DNA of 64,000 nt from Marinisporobacter balticus (GCF_004345705.1 NZ_SLWV01000003.1:124001-188000), one strand, 5' to 3'; numbered from the stretch's first letter, positions 1 through 8,765 are shown. Notes: generated from the sequence alone by a model not told the origin. Made by a program: numbers and translations.

Positions 1-1
1 A

Positions 2-757
2 GGGGAATATTTATTAAAGGAGAATATGGATGCGCGTGAAATTATAGATATTTTAGTAAATGGAGACACTGTGAAAGATATGATTAAATTTACTATTCCG
101 GAAGGGTTCGAATTGAAACAAATCATAGAACGATTAGAAGGAAAAGGACTTATTAATAAAGATCAGTTTATAGAAGTAGCAAACTATGGGGATTTTGATT
201 ATAAATTTCTAAAAGATATTCCTAAAGGAGAAAATAGACTTGAAGGATTTTTATTTCCGGATACTTATGAAATAGCTAACAATGCTACAGAAAAAGAGAT
301 TATTGTAAAGATGCTAAATCGTTTTGATGATATTTTTATTGATGATTATTATAAAAGAGTAAAGGAATTAAATATGCGGATAAATGAAATCATTACGCTT
401 GCATCTATTATAGAAAGAGAAGCAAAACTAGATAAAGAAAGACCACTCGTATCAGGTGTTTTTTATAATAGAATAAAAAAAGATATGAAGTTTCAATCCT
501 GTGCTACGGTACAATATGTTTTAGGAGAAAGAAAACCTAAATTAAGTAATAAGGATATCGCAATTGATTCACCTTATAATACTTATAAATATTATGGTTT
601 GCCACCAAAGCCAATTGCATCCCCTGGGAAGCCATCTATTGAGGCAGCATTATACCCAAAAGAATCAGAATATCTATATTTTGTTGTAAGCAAAAATGGG
701 GAGCACCATTTTAGTAAAACTTACAAAGAACATCTGAGAGCTAAGAATGAGAATTAG
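2..757 (+). CDS. mltG: Endolytic murein transglycosylase MltG, 5'-truncated by window edge
   Basis: The frame is open from base 2, so the start lies outside the window; the ATG at 26 is internal. MltG is a membrane-anchored lytic transglycosylase that cuts nascent glycan strands. Visible family motifs in order: the LysM-like segment with PEGFELKQI, then LEGFLFPDTYEI, then ASIIEREAK, whose Glu is the catalytic acid in the YceG/MltG family, then QSCATVQYVLGE and SPYNTYKYYGLPPKPIASPG near the C-terminus. The N-terminal membrane anchor is not visible. The gene leads a cluster with trmR, a U32 peptidase, udk and a PBP, as in Bacillus (yrrL-yrrM-yrrO-udk). Identification is secure. Confidence 0.95.
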   Translation, partial: GEYLLKENMDAREIIDILVNGDTVKDMIKFTIPEGFELKQIIERLEGKGLINKDQFIEVANYGDFDYKFLKDIPKGENRLEGFLFPDTYEIANNATEKEIIVKMLNRFDDIFIDDYYKRVKELNMRINEIITLASIIEREAKLDKERPLVSGVFYNRIKKDMKFQSCATVQYVLGERKPKLSNKDIAIDSPYNTYKYYGLPPKPIASPGKPSIEAALYPKESEYLYFVVSKNGEHHFSKTYKEHLRAKNEN

Positions 758-772
758 CTGATAGGGAAAACT

Positions 773-803
773 AATACGTGAATAACTTCACGTATTCCTT
801 TTT
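773..803 (+). terminator. Intrinsic terminator after mltG
   Basis: A perfect 10-bp stem (AATACGTGAA at 773-782 with TTCACGTATT at 787-796) and a TAAC loop are followed by CCTTTTT. It separates mltG from the trmR group, which would need its own promoter or read-through. Confidence 0.8.
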
Positions 804-832
804 GTTAATATGAATTAAAGGAGTTGTGTATA

Positions 833-1474
833 TTGAGCAATATAGTTAATGAATTAGTAGAAGCATATATAAGAGATACATTACCCCAAAATGAGGGACA
901 CCTAAAAGAAATGGAAGATTATGCACGTATGAATCATGTGCCAATTGTTCAACCAGAAGTGGCAAAATTATTAGAAGTGATTACGAAAATAAACCAAACA
1001 AAATCTATTTTAGAAGTGGGAACGGCCATAGGCTACTCAGCAATTGTTTTTACGCGTGCGATGGAAGATGGCAAATTGATTAGCATAGAGAGACGCGCAG
1101 ATATGGTTGAAATAGCAAGAGAAAATATTAAAATGGCAGAGTTAGATGGTCAAATAAAAATTTTAGAAGGAAATGCAGAAGAGGTCATACCAACTTTAGA
1201 AGGACAATTTGATTTGATTTTTCTTGATGCCGCAAAGGGGCAATATATGAACTTTCTTTCAGAGAGCATAGATCTTCTAAAAGTGGGCGGGGTACTTATC
1301 TCAGATAATGTATTGTATAAAGGGATGATTGCTTCTAATGAATATGTAATACGCAGAAAAATAACCATTGTAAAAAGAATGAGAAACTATTTAGAGTACA
1401 TTACGAAGCATCCACAGCTTACAACATCCCTTTTATCCATAGGAGATGGGGTAGCTATCAGCTATAAAAAATAG
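833..1474 (+). CDS. trmR: tRNA 5-hydroxyuridine O-methyltransferase TrmR (YrrM family)
   Basis: Class I SAM-dependent O-methyltransferase of about 213 residues. The SAM-binding motif I is ILEVGTAIGYSA and the acidic motif is FDLIFLDAAKGQY, followed by LLKVGGVLISDNVLY, all typical of the COMT-like TrmR group. In Bacillus TrmR converts ho5U34 to mo5U34 in tRNA. The adjacent U32-family gene is the matching hydroxylation factor (TrhP), which supports this substrate over a small-molecule catechol. I place the start at TTG 833, because AAAGGAG (817-823) is 9 nt upstream of it; the TTG at 824 touches the ribosome binding site. Confidence 0.85.
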   Translation: MSNIVNELVEAYIRDTLPQNEGHLKEMEDYARMNHVPIVQPEVAKLLEVITKINQTKSILEVGTAIGYSAIVFTRAMEDGKLISIERRADMVEIARENIKMAELDGQIKILEGNAEEVIPTLEGQFDLIFLDAAKGQYMNFLSESIDLLKVGGVLISDNVLYKGMIASNEYVIRRKITIVKRMRNYLEYITKHPQLTTSLLSIGDGVAISYKK

Positions 1475-1485
1475 GAGGAAATTAA

Positions 1486-2727
1486 ATGAAAAAGATAGAA
1501 CTATTAGCACCCGCAGGAGATTTAGAAAGGTTGAAAATGGCCATTGTATATGGTGCAGATGCGGTATATATAGGGGGGCAGATTTTTGGATTAAGAGCAA
1601 GTGCAAAAAACTTTTCTTTTGAAGATATGGAAAAAGGTGTTGAATTTGCACATCAAAGAGGTAAAAAAGTATATGTTACACTCAATATCATTCCTCATAA
1701 TGAAGAGTTAAAAGAACTGCCTGGTTACTTAGAAAAATTATCCCAAATGGATGTAGATGCAATTATTTTATCAGATCCTGGGACACTTATGATTGTACAA
1801 GAACTTGCACCAAATATGGAAATTCATTTAAGCACACAAGCAAATAACACAAATTATATGAGTGCGAAATTTTGGTATAAACAAGGCATAAAAAGAATTG
1901 TTATGGCGAGGGAATTATCTTTTGAAGAGATGAAAGAAATAAGAGAAAATATTCCCAAAGACCTTGAACTAGAAGCATTTGTGCATGGGGCAATGTGTAT
2001 CTCTTATTCAGGGAGATGTTTACTTAGCAATTATATGGCCGATAGGGATGCAAATAGAGGAGCATGCGCACATCCGTGTAGATGGGAATATTATTTAATG
2101 GAAGAAAAAAGACCAGGAGAATATATGCCTGTTTTTGAAGATGAGAAAGGCACATACTTTTTTAATTCCAAGGATTTGTGTATGATTGAATATATTCCAG
2201 AACTTATTGAATCAGGACTATCTAGCTTGAAAATTGAAGGCAGAATGAAAAGTGCATACTATGTTGCAAATATAATAAATATCTATCGAAAAGCTATAGA
2301 TACTTATTATGAGAAGGGAAAAAATTATCAGTATGATCCACAGTGGATGATTGAAATACAAAAGGCTAGTCATAGAAAATTTACAACGGGCTTCTATATA
2401 GATAAGCCGAAGAATAAAGAACAATTGTATGCAAATAGTTCTTATATTAGAGAGTATGATTTTTTAGGGATTATATTAGATTATGACGCATGTACAGGTA
2501 TCGCTACCCTTGAACAAAGGAATAGAATATTGAAGGGAGAGTTGGTTGAAGTGATGGCGCCAGGGATGAAAAACTTTACGCAAAGCATTGAATATATGTG
2601 GAGTGATCAGGGGGAAATCATTGATGTTGCACCACACCCCCAACAAATAATAAAAATCAAAATGGATAAGCCCGTTGAAAAATACGATATTTTAAGAAGT
2701 CGTAGAAAGGAGGATATAGTTGAGTAA
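1486..2727 (+). CDS. Peptidase U32 family protein, tRNA hydroxylation factor TrhP-like
   Basis: 413 residues beginning MKKIELLAPAGDLERLKMA, the signature of U32 proteins, with DAVYIGG close behind. The Cys-rich central block (HGAMCISYSGRCLLSNY, then GACAHPCRW) carries the conserved cysteines, and a C-terminal U32_C-like segment ends the protein. TrhP members act in prephenate-dependent hydroxylation of U34 in tRNA, the step before TrmR, whose gene ends 11 bp upstream. A true collagenase-like protease role is less likely. AGGAGG precedes the ATG. The stop overlaps the start of udk by 8 bp, so the two are translationally coupled. Confidence 0.85.
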   Translation: MKKIELLAPAGDLERLKMAIVYGADAVYIGGQIFGLRASAKNFSFEDMEKGVEFAHQRGKKVYVTLNIIPHNEELKELPGYLEKLSQMDVDAIILSDPGTLMIVQELAPNMEIHLSTQANNTNYMSAKFWYKQGIKRIVMARELSFEEMKEIRENIPKDLELEAFVHGAMCISYSGRCLLSNYMADRDANRGACAHPCRWEYYLMEEKRPGEYMPVFEDEKGTYFFNSKDLCMIEYIPELIESGLSSLKIEGRMKSAYYVANIINIYRKAIDTYYEKGKNYQYDPQWMIEIQKASHRKFTTGFYIDKPKNKEQLYANSSYIREYDFLGIILDYDACTGIATLEQRNRILKGELVEVMAPGMKNFTQSIEYMWSDQGEIIDVAPHPQQIIKIKMDKPVEKYDILRSRRKEDIVE

Positions 2728-3370
2728 GCCAATTCTAATTGGAATTACTGGGGGGACGGGATCAGGAAAAAGCACAATTGCGAAAGCAATCTTTGAAAGT
2801 TTACCTCAAAAAAACATTGCAATTATCGAACAAGATTCTTATTATAAAGATCAAAGTTATTTACCGATGGAAAAGAGGATCCATACGAATTATGATCATC
2901 CATTAGCTTTTGATACAGAATTATTACTTAAGCATCTGGAAGATCTTCTAAATCACAAAGTGATCGAAAAACCTATTTACAATTTTTCAAAACATACAAG
3001 GGAAAAAGAAACTGTCTCTGTTGATCCAAAAGATATTATTATTCTTGAAGGCATTATGATCCTTGAAGATAAAAAACTTAGAGAACTAATGGATATAAAA
3101 ATCTTTGTAGATACAGATGCAGATGTTAGAATTATTAGAAGAATTACGCGTGATATTAATGAACGGGGAAGAACATTAGAATCTGTGATTGAACAATATT
3201 TAAATACTGTGAGACCTGCCCATCTTCAATTTATTGAACCTAGCAAACGATATGCAGACATTATTATCCCTGAAGGTGGCTATAATAAAGTGGCAATAGA
3301 TATAATGGTTTCAAAAGTGAGATCCATTATATATGAAAAACAAAATGGAAGCCAGTTAAAAATAATATAA
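2720..3370 (+). CDS. udk: Uridine kinase
   Basis: 216 residues with an N-terminal P-loop, GITGGTGSGKST, followed by EQDSYYKDQS, typical of uridine/cytidine kinases. The lid region RRITRDINERGR and the SKRYADIIIPEGGYN C-terminal motif are also present. It phosphorylates uridine and cytidine to UMP and CMP in the salvage pathway. The start is TTG 2720 with AAGGAGG at 2707-2713. Udk sits in the same place in Bacillus and many Clostridia. Confidence 0.95.
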   Translation: MSKPILIGITGGTGSGKSTIAKAIFESLPQKNIAIIEQDSYYKDQSYLPMEKRIHTNYDHPLAFDTELLLKHLEDLLNHKVIEKPIYNFSKHTREKETVSVDPKDIIILEGIMILEDKKLRELMDIKIFVDTDADVRIIRRITRDINERGRTLESVIEQYLNTVRPAHLQFIEPSKRYADIIIPEGGYNKVAIDIMVSKVRSIIYEKQNGSQLKII

Positions 3371-3375
3371 GGTAT

Positions 3376-3436
3376 ACACCTTCCTAGAATTGGAAAATAC
3401 TATAGTATCCAATTTATCTAAGGAAGGTGTTTTTTT
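3376..3436 (+). terminator. Terminator-like hairpin overlapping the ribosome binding site of the PBP gene
   Basis: ACACCTTCCT (3376-3385) is the exact reverse complement of AGGAAGGTGT (3421-3430), and the inner arms also pair (ATTGG with CCAAT, ATACTA with TAGTAT). Seven Ts follow directly. The 3' arm contains the AAGGAAGG ribosome binding site of the next gene and the T-run contains its TTG start. It can end udk transcripts, and in read-through RNA it would hide the PBP ribosome binding site. Confidence 0.7.
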
Positions 3437-5138
3437 GGGCTATAGAATAGATAGAAAAAAAAGTGAGCAAGAATTGAGTATTTCAAAGAAAAATCAAAAT
3501 AGAATTTTTGTGATGGCAAGTATTTTTACATTTTTTCTTTTTATGCTTATTGGGAGGCTTGCGTATATTCAATTTGTAAAAGGTAATGATTATGCTATTC
3601 GTGCAAAAAGTCAATGGTATAAAGAGATACCGGTGGGTATTGAAAGAGGAAAAATATATGATAAAAATATGATTTTGTTGACTAATAAGAAAGAGACAAG
3701 ATGTTTGATTATTTTTCCAGAGACTTTTATTGCATCAGAAGATAATATTCAGATAATAAAAGATATTACAGGTATTAAAACAATTCAGTTAAAAGATAAT
3801 AAATTGTTAAGTAATAGACCTGTTAAGCTTAATATTACAAATAATAATGAAGAATTAATCAAGAAAGTCACATCTATAAAAGGCGTATTTCCTATTGATT
3901 ATAGTGATAGATATGATCAAAACCCACTAGCCTCTCATGTAATAGGATATATTAACAAAATAGATAATATAGGTGAAAAAGGGATAGAAAAAATGCAAGA
4001 TCCTATTTTAAAAGAAAACCAACTATACAAAGTAGGTGCTATAGTAGATGCCCAAAAAAGAATGATCCCAGGCTTAGGATATAAAATAATTGAAAATGCA
4101 TCACCACGCAATAAAAAAAATGTTGTAACGACATTAGATTATCGGATACAAAAAATTGCTGAAGAAGAATTTGAAAAACTCCATAAAAATGGAAGTGTGG
4201 TAATACTAGATGTAAAAAATGGAGAAGTAGTAGCAATGGTTAGTAGACCAGATTTTGAACCGAATAATGTAGCAGCATACTTAAAGAGCAATAAAAAAGA
4301 ATTGTATAACAGAGCTGTTCAAATTGGATATCCACCTGGATCGATCTTTAAGATCGTTGTTGCAGCAGCAGCGCTAGAAAATCAAATGATAGATATGGAA
4401 GATCACTTTTTTTGCAAAGGCTATGAAGAAATAGAAGATATTCAAATTAAATGTAGTAGTTTTGAGCGAGGAGGACATGGTAAACTCAATTTAGAAGAAG
4501 CTTTTGCATTATCTTGTAATGCCGCATTTATTCAATTAGGCGAAAAAATTGGTGGAGAAAAAATTATATCTATGGCAAAAAGATTTGGATTAGGTACGTT
4601 TACAAATATAGGGTTGGTGGAAGAAATATCTGGAAAGCTTCCTTCAAAAGATTATATGAAAGGAGCAGGGATTGGGAATATTTCTATTGGACAAGGAACC
4701 TTAGAGGTGACACCTTTACAAATTGCAAAAATGACTGCAATTATTGCTAATGATGGTATGGACAAAGGAATTTATCTTATAAAAAAAATAGTTGATGATC
4801 AAGGGCAGCTTGTTGAAAAAATCAAGAGAAATAATGCTAAAAAAGTAATAAGCTATGCGAATGCAAAAAAAATTCAATTAATGATGGAAAAAGTAGTAAG
4901 TATTGGAACGGGCAAAAATGCCAAATTAGATGCAATTGAAGGCGTGGCTGGAAAAACAGGATCATCCCAAGCAATTGAAGAGGGGGAGCAAGTGGTTCAT
5001 GCGTGGTTTACAGGGTATTTTCCTATCAAAGAACCTAAATACGTTATAGCCGTTATTGTTGAAGATGGAGGGTCAGGGGGAGGTGTGGCTGCACCTCTAT
5101 TTAAAAAAATAGCACAACGAATAAATATTTTAGAGTAG
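3435..5138 (+). CDS. Class B penicillin-binding protein (peptidoglycan transpeptidase)
   Basis: 567 residues. A cytoplasmic basic N-terminus is followed by one membrane segment (about residues 25-45) and a PBP dimer domain with GIERGKIYDKN. The transpeptidase domain has the SxxK motif in PPGSIFK, the SxN motif in SCNAAF and the KTG motif in AGKTGSSQ. It crosslinks peptidoglycan outside the membrane. Position and size match B. subtilis PbpI (yrrR), the spore-associated class B PBP in the same cluster. I chose TTG 3435 because AAGGAAGG ends 7 nt upstream; a longer frame opens at 3390 without a ribosome binding site. Confidence 0.9.
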   Translation: MGYRIDRKKSEQELSISKKNQNRIFVMASIFTFFLFMLIGRLAYIQFVKGNDYAIRAKSQWYKEIPVGIERGKIYDKNMILLTNKKETRCLIIFPETFIASEDNIQIIKDITGIKTIQLKDNKLLSNRPVKLNITNNNEELIKKVTSIKGVFPIDYSDRYDQNPLASHVIGYINKIDNIGEKGIEKMQDPILKENQLYKVGAIVDAQKRMIPGLGYKIIENASPRNKKNVVTTLDYRIQKIAEEEFEKLHKNGSVVILDVKNGEVVAMVSRPDFEPNNVAAYLKSNKKELYNRAVQIGYPPGSIFKIVVAAAALENQMIDMEDHFFCKGYEEIEDIQIKCSSFERGGHGKLNLEEAFALSCNAAFIQLGEKIGGEKIISMAKRFGLGTFTNIGLVEEISGKLPSKDYMKGAGIGNISIGQGTLEVTPLQIAKMTAIIANDGMDKGIYLIKKIVDDQGQLVEKIKRNNAKKVISYANAKKIQLMMEKVVSIGTGKNAKLDAIEGVAGKTGSSQAIEEGEQVVHAWFTGYFPIKEPKYVIAVIVEDGGSGGGVAAPLFKKIAQRINILE

Positions 5139-5181
5139 AGAAAAATTTTTTCTTCAAAGACATGCACACATCTATTTTTCG

Positions 5182-5210
5182 GCACATATAATTTAAAGTG
5201 ACGTATAATT
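5182..5210 (+). promoter_or_regulatory. Possible sigma-E-type mother-cell promoter of sigK
   Basis: The -10-like CGTATAATT at 5202-5210 resembles the sigma-E -10 (CATACAnT), with an ACATA-containing -35-like element about 13 bp upstream. In Bacillus sigK is transcribed by sigma-E with SpoIIID. The match is approximate and the boundaries are uncertain. Confidence 0.35.
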
Positions 5211-5227
5211 AGGGGGTGTGCATCTAA

Positions 5228-5570
5228 ATGTGGACGACTGTATTAACATTATCTGTTGTTTTAGTAAAACCTATTTTTACACTGGTATCCTATATTTCTA
5301 GCAATACTTCTTTTCCAAAACCATTAACACCAGAGGAGGAAAATAACTATCTAGCATTGTATGAACAAGGGGATGAAGATGCAAAAAATATTCTTGTAGA
5401 AAGAAACTTAAGATTAGTTGCACATATAATAAAGAAATATCATAATACGGGAAGAGAAGTAGATGATTTGATTTCTATTGGAACAATTGGATTAATAAAG
5501 GCCATAACATCATTTGACAGAAAAAAGGGAACAAGATTAGCTACTTATGCAGCACGATGTATAGAAAATG
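5228..5570 (+). CDS. sigK: Sporulation sigma factor SigK, 5' portion, interrupted by the integrated element
   Basis: The first ~114 residues match pro-sigma-K: a hydrophobic pro-sequence (MWTTVLTLSVVLVKPIFTLV), the cleavage region VSYISSNTSFPKPL, then region 2 with NLRLVAHIIKKY, DDLISIGTIGLIKAI and ATYAARCIEN. In intact SigK the chain continues EILMH after CIEN; here it diverges at once. The frame stays open to 5710 by chance across recombinase DNA. The pro-sequence implies SpoIVFB-type processing. Sigma-K drives late mother-cell genes (coat, cortex). The rest of the gene is not in this window, so full function depends on excision of the element. AGGGGGTG lies 9 nt before the ATG. Confidence 0.93.
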
Positions 5571-5608
5571 CTATTCACTCGGCACGGAAACATTTCTACA
5601 TGTTCCGT
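5560..5608. other. Probable attL junction of the sigK-integrated element
   Basis: SigK similarity stops at about base 5570, just after the codons for CIEN, within ATAGAAAATG. A 25-bp imperfect palindrome follows directly (ACGGAAACAT at 5584-5593 against ATGTTCCGT at 5600-5608), ending at the recombinase stop codon. Serine integrase sites are imperfect palindromes around a 2-bp crossover. No T-run follows on the minus strand, so an att half-site fits better than a terminator. The exact crossover cannot be fixed without the right junction. Confidence 0.6.
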
Positions 5609-7242
5609 TACTTTTTTCCAGTATTCACCCCAAACATTACCAAGTCTATATTCTCTCCATCCCAAATAATTTTTTCAACTAAGGTCCTAAGTAAATTACG
5701 CTTACCATAAACATCTAAAGAATCTATCATATTAGAAAATGTTGTAAGCATATCATTCATAATATCTAAGCTGTTAGATTTTAATTGATTACATTCTGTA
5801 CGCTCACGAAGTTCAAAAAGCTGATCTTTTAGTGTGGCTGTTTTTTGATCCAGGGCTTCAATTTGACTTATGATGTATTTTGTTGCAGTAGAATTTTGAG
5901 CTTGCGATAAAGTATCAACTAAATTGGCAATAGAACGCTCATTATTCTTTATATGATTTTCAAGCATAGTAATTTGAGATTTAATATTATTATCAGCTGT
6001 TTCTATATTAATTTTATCTGTTGAGATTTTAGTATCTAATGTGGAGTTGTTTTCAGATAGTTTTTTAATTTCTTCGATTACAAGCTTATCTAATTTATTT
6101 CCATTTATATTTTTCATATCACATTTCATTTTTTTACTTTTCTCTTTCATTTCACACATATAATAAAAAATTTGTATTCCATCTTTGTCGATTCTTCCTG
6201 TTTTAGGACGCATAAAGCTATTACAATTTTCACAACGCAAAAGACCAGACAAAAGTGATTGTGTATTTTTTACTTTCCTAAATGTTTTAGATTTATTTTT
6301 AGATATCATTTTTTGTGCATTAATCCATTTTTCACTAGAGATAATTCCTTCATGAGCACCAATAGATATTACCCATTCAGAGTAGTCTCTAACCTTATTT
6401 GCAGTATTTTTTTTCTGTATAGTCTTATTATATGCCATAATACCATTTTGCCCGTTAAAATCATTCTCGTCTGCATATAGTTCAAATCCATTTGTAGAAA
6501 GATAATTGTATAGAGTTTTGTCGGCAGTTGCATACACAGGATTAGATAATATACCACGCAAAGCAAAACGAGTAAAATCGATATTGTTTCTAGTTTTAAT
6601 ATTGTTTTGAATGCAATATGTTTCAACCTTAGTTAAAGATTTAAGCTCTAAAAATTTATCGTATATGATTTTTACGGTTTCTAACTCGCTTGGAATAGGA
6701 GAGAGCCTATATAGTTTTCGTTGTTTCCCAATCTGATCTGTAGTTTCAACTGATTCAGATTCAAAACCTATTGGAGTCATGCCACCAAGCCATCTCCCTG
6801 TCTTTGCAAGCTGCATCATATTATCACGAATACGTTCAGCGATAGTCTCTCTTTCAAGTTGAGCAAATACTGATGCTATATACATCATTGCACGTCCCAT
6901 AGGAGTAGAGGTATCAAATTGTTCTCTTAGTGATATGAAAGCTATATCTTTGCTCTGTAACGTTTCTATTGTGTCTGAGAAGTTAGAAATATTCCTAGAT
7001 ATCCTATCTAGTCTATAGCACATTAAAACTTCAAATTTACCTTGTCCAGCGTGTTTAATCATATTTTGATACTCAGGTCTATCTACATTACCACCTGAAA
7101 AACCTTCGTCTTCGTAGACAATAAATTCTTCTATATTATCGAAATGTTTTTGAGCATACTCCTTGCAAAGCTCTATTTGGTTTTGCATGGATTCGCCTTT
7201 ACCTGTAAATTTTGATTTTCTAGAGTATATTGCTATTTTCAT
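5608..7242 (-). CDS. Large serine recombinase, SpoIVCA-like skin/prophage integrase
   Basis: 544 residues. The N-terminal resolvase domain has IYSRKS (catalytic Ser about residue 10), YEDEGFSGG, CYRLDRISRN and TPMGRAMMYI. It is followed by the recombinase domain (GGMTPIGFESE), a zinc-ribbon segment (LRCENCNSFM...YMCEMKEKSKKMKC) and a coiled coil near residues 400-500, as in large serine integrases. It lies convergent to and directly abutting the sigK 5' part, the same arrangement as spoIVCB-spoIVCA in B. subtilis. It should catalyse integration and, with a directionality factor, mother-cell excision. AAGGTGATT precedes the ATG on the minus strand. Confidence 0.93.
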   Translation of the reverse strand: MKIAIYSRKSKFTGKGESMQNQIELCKEYAQKHFDNIEEFIVYEDEGFSGGNVDRPEYQNMIKHAGQGKFEVLMCYRLDRISRNISNFSDTIETLQSKDIAFISLREQFDTSTPMGRAMMYIASVFAQLERETIAERIRDNMMQLAKTGRWLGGMTPIGFESESVETTDQIGKQRKLYRLSPIPSELETVKIIYDKFLELKSLTKVETYCIQNNIKTRNNIDFTRFALRGILSNPVYATADKTLYNYLSTNGFELYADENDFNGQNGIMAYNKTIQKKNTANKVRDYSEWVISIGAHEGIISSEKWINAQKMISKNKSKTFRKVKNTQSLLSGLLRCENCNSFMRPKTGRIDKDGIQIFYYMCEMKEKSKKMKCDMKNINGNKLDKLVIEEIKKLSENNSTLDTKISTDKINIETADNNIKSQITMLENHIKNNERSIANLVDTLSQAQNSTATKYIISQIEALDQKTATLKDQLFELRERTECNQLKSNSLDIMNDMLTTFSNMIDSLDVYGKRNLLRTLVEKIIWDGENIDLVMFGVNTGKK

Positions 7243-7441
7243 ATAATCACCTTTTGTATTAGTATTTACTACTATTATATTATTTTTGCCTATAAATAAA
7301 AAGTAGGGGAATATTACCCATTATAGAATAGATAGCTTAGAATATTTCCGAGGTAATAGTGAGAATACGATGGATAGTAGCAATAATCAGCAGCATGAAT
7401 CAAATTGTACAATGTTTTTTAGGGAAATATAAAGAATTGTA

Positions 7442-7469
7442 AAAAAAAATAAACCGAACAAGGGTTTAG
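7442..7469 (-). terminator. Intrinsic terminator
   Basis: On the minus strand TAAACC and GGTTTA pair around a 7-nt loop and are followed by a run of nine Ts. It lies just downstream of the stop of the decayed small gene at 7472-7729. Confidence 0.65.
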
Positions 7470-7471
7470 TT

Positions 7472-7729
7472 TATTTGATAGATTTCAAATGTGCAATGTC
7501 ATTCCAATTCTTTGAAGTGACAATCTCAACTGTAGATATATCTTTTGATAAGCTATCAATCTTATCATTAATTTCTAGATGTCTATCGGCATTTTTAGTA
7601 TCCAGCTGAGTAAAGGTGATCCTTGATTTCTTGTTGCCCTAGTTTAAGTTCTACTACATTACTTTTGATGTCTGTGATATCTAGTTGCATTCGTTGCAGT
7701 AGATTTAATATTTTTTCTTCATTTGACAT
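7472..7729 (-). pseudogene. Frameshifted small coiled-coil phage gene
   Basis: Reading from the ATG at 7729 gives MSNEEKILNLLQRMQLDITD...LKLGQQEIKD, then a frame change near 7615-7625. The other frame continues TQLDTKNADRHLEINDKI...LKSIK to the stop at 7472. It resembles its upstream neighbour at 7752-8003 (same coiled-coil pattern and similar tail), so it is probably a duplicated paralogue with an indel. Function is unknown for both. Confidence 0.6.
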
Positions 7730-7751
7730 ATGAATCATCCTTTCTTGATGG

Positions 7752-8003
7752 TTACTTAATACGTTTTAAAGCAGCAATATCCGTAATGTTTTTACCAGTA
7801 GCAGCTTCAACAAAATTTAAATCATTGTTGATGTTTTGTAGATCATTTTTAATTATTTCAATACCTTCGGTGTTTCTGAATACTTGTGTATGTGTAGCAT
7901 CAAGTTTTTCTTCAATTCGTGACTGACCTTCTTTAAGATCGTTGATATCAGTTTTAATTGTTTTAAGTTCATTTAATATTTGTTGTAGTAATTCATTTTC
8001 CAT
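7752..8003 (-). CDS. Small coiled-coil protein of unknown function
   Basis: 83 residues, mostly amphipathic helix with regular hydrophobic spacing (ELLQQILNELKTIKTDINDL, then QSRIEEKLDATHTQV). No catalytic motif is visible. The start is the ATG at 8003, with AAAGGA 8 nt upstream; the upstream ATG at 8012 overlaps that site. A frameshifted relative follows at 7472-7729. Similar small coiled-coil genes occur near phage lysogeny modules, but I cannot assign a role. Confidence 0.7.
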   Translation of the reverse strand: MENELLQQILNELKTIKTDINDLKEGQSRIEEKLDATHTQVFRNTEGIEIIKNDLQNINNDLNFVEAATGKNITDIAALKRIK

Positions 8004-8127
8004 AATAATCATCCTTTCAAATTCAATACAGAAATCTATACTTATATTCTATCATCATATGAGCCTTTAGTCACTTGGAAATTAATCAAAAAAAAGCTAC
8101 CGAAAAGTAGCTTACCACATCAAACCC

Positions 8128-8628
8128 TCATTCATAAATGAAAACAGAAGGCAATTTATAAAGATACAAACATCTTTTTCCATCAATCTTCCAAATAGGT
8201 TTTTCCTTAGCCATAAATTCAAACTTCTTCATCAAAAAATCCTTAGTAACATAAAAATAGTCTACTAATTCATCTACAGTACAGGCTTTCCTATCTCTTA
8301 ATACTTCCAATACCATTTGAGTAGGAAGTAAAAAGTCAACAGCCCATCTAAGAGCCACTAATTCCTTTTTATCAATTTCAATTTGTTCACTATAGCGCAG
8401 ATATCTTCTAGGGGTAATATCTCCCACAGTAGTCATAAAATGCCCTATCTCTTCAGCAAGAATAGTTCTATATAATCTTTCGTTATTTTTTAAAGATTCA
8501 CTAATTAATATCATAGAGTAATCACCATCGTAAAAATAAAATCCTAGAGCAGATTCAGGAAGAGAAGTGAATTCTTTTATAATATGGTATTTGTGTATAA
8601 TATTTTCTAACTCAGATGTCTCTATCAT
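8128..8628 (-). CDS. ImmA/IrrE-type metallopeptidase-like protein
   Basis: 166 residues. The core AEEIGHFMTTVGD sits where ImmA proteins have their zinc helix. The first His of HExxH is replaced by Glu here, while the second His and the following TTVGD are kept. LVALRWAVDFLLP downstream is also typical. ImmA proteases cleave the phage repressor to induce the prophage. Their genes usually adjoin the XRE repressor; here the repressor is ~8.7 kb away with cargo genes between. The start is ATG 8628 with GGAGG 8 nt upstream, not the TTG at 8643. Confidence 0.8.
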   Translation of the reverse strand: MIETSELENIIHKYHIIKEFTSLPESALGFYFYDGDYSMILISESLKNNERLYRTILAEEIGHFMTTVGDITPRRYLRYSEQIEIDKKELVALRWAVDFLLPTQMVLEVLRDRKACTVDELVDYFYVTKDFLMKKFEFMAKEKPIWKIDGKRCLYLYKLPSVFIYE

Positions 8629-8765
8629 GATATAAGCCTCCAATCTAAGAACTCATGTTCGGTATATTGTAGCATATATTACCATGTTTGGGGAAGAGGT
8701 GGATTGTTAACGAGGGGAAAAAGGAATAAATTTTAGTGTAGTTACAGTGAGTTATAAATTATTTT

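Noticed and set aside
5571..5710. Continuation of the sigK frame to 5710
   Set aside because: It has no similarity to SigK and runs over the recombinase gene on the other strand; it is a chance open frame after the junction.
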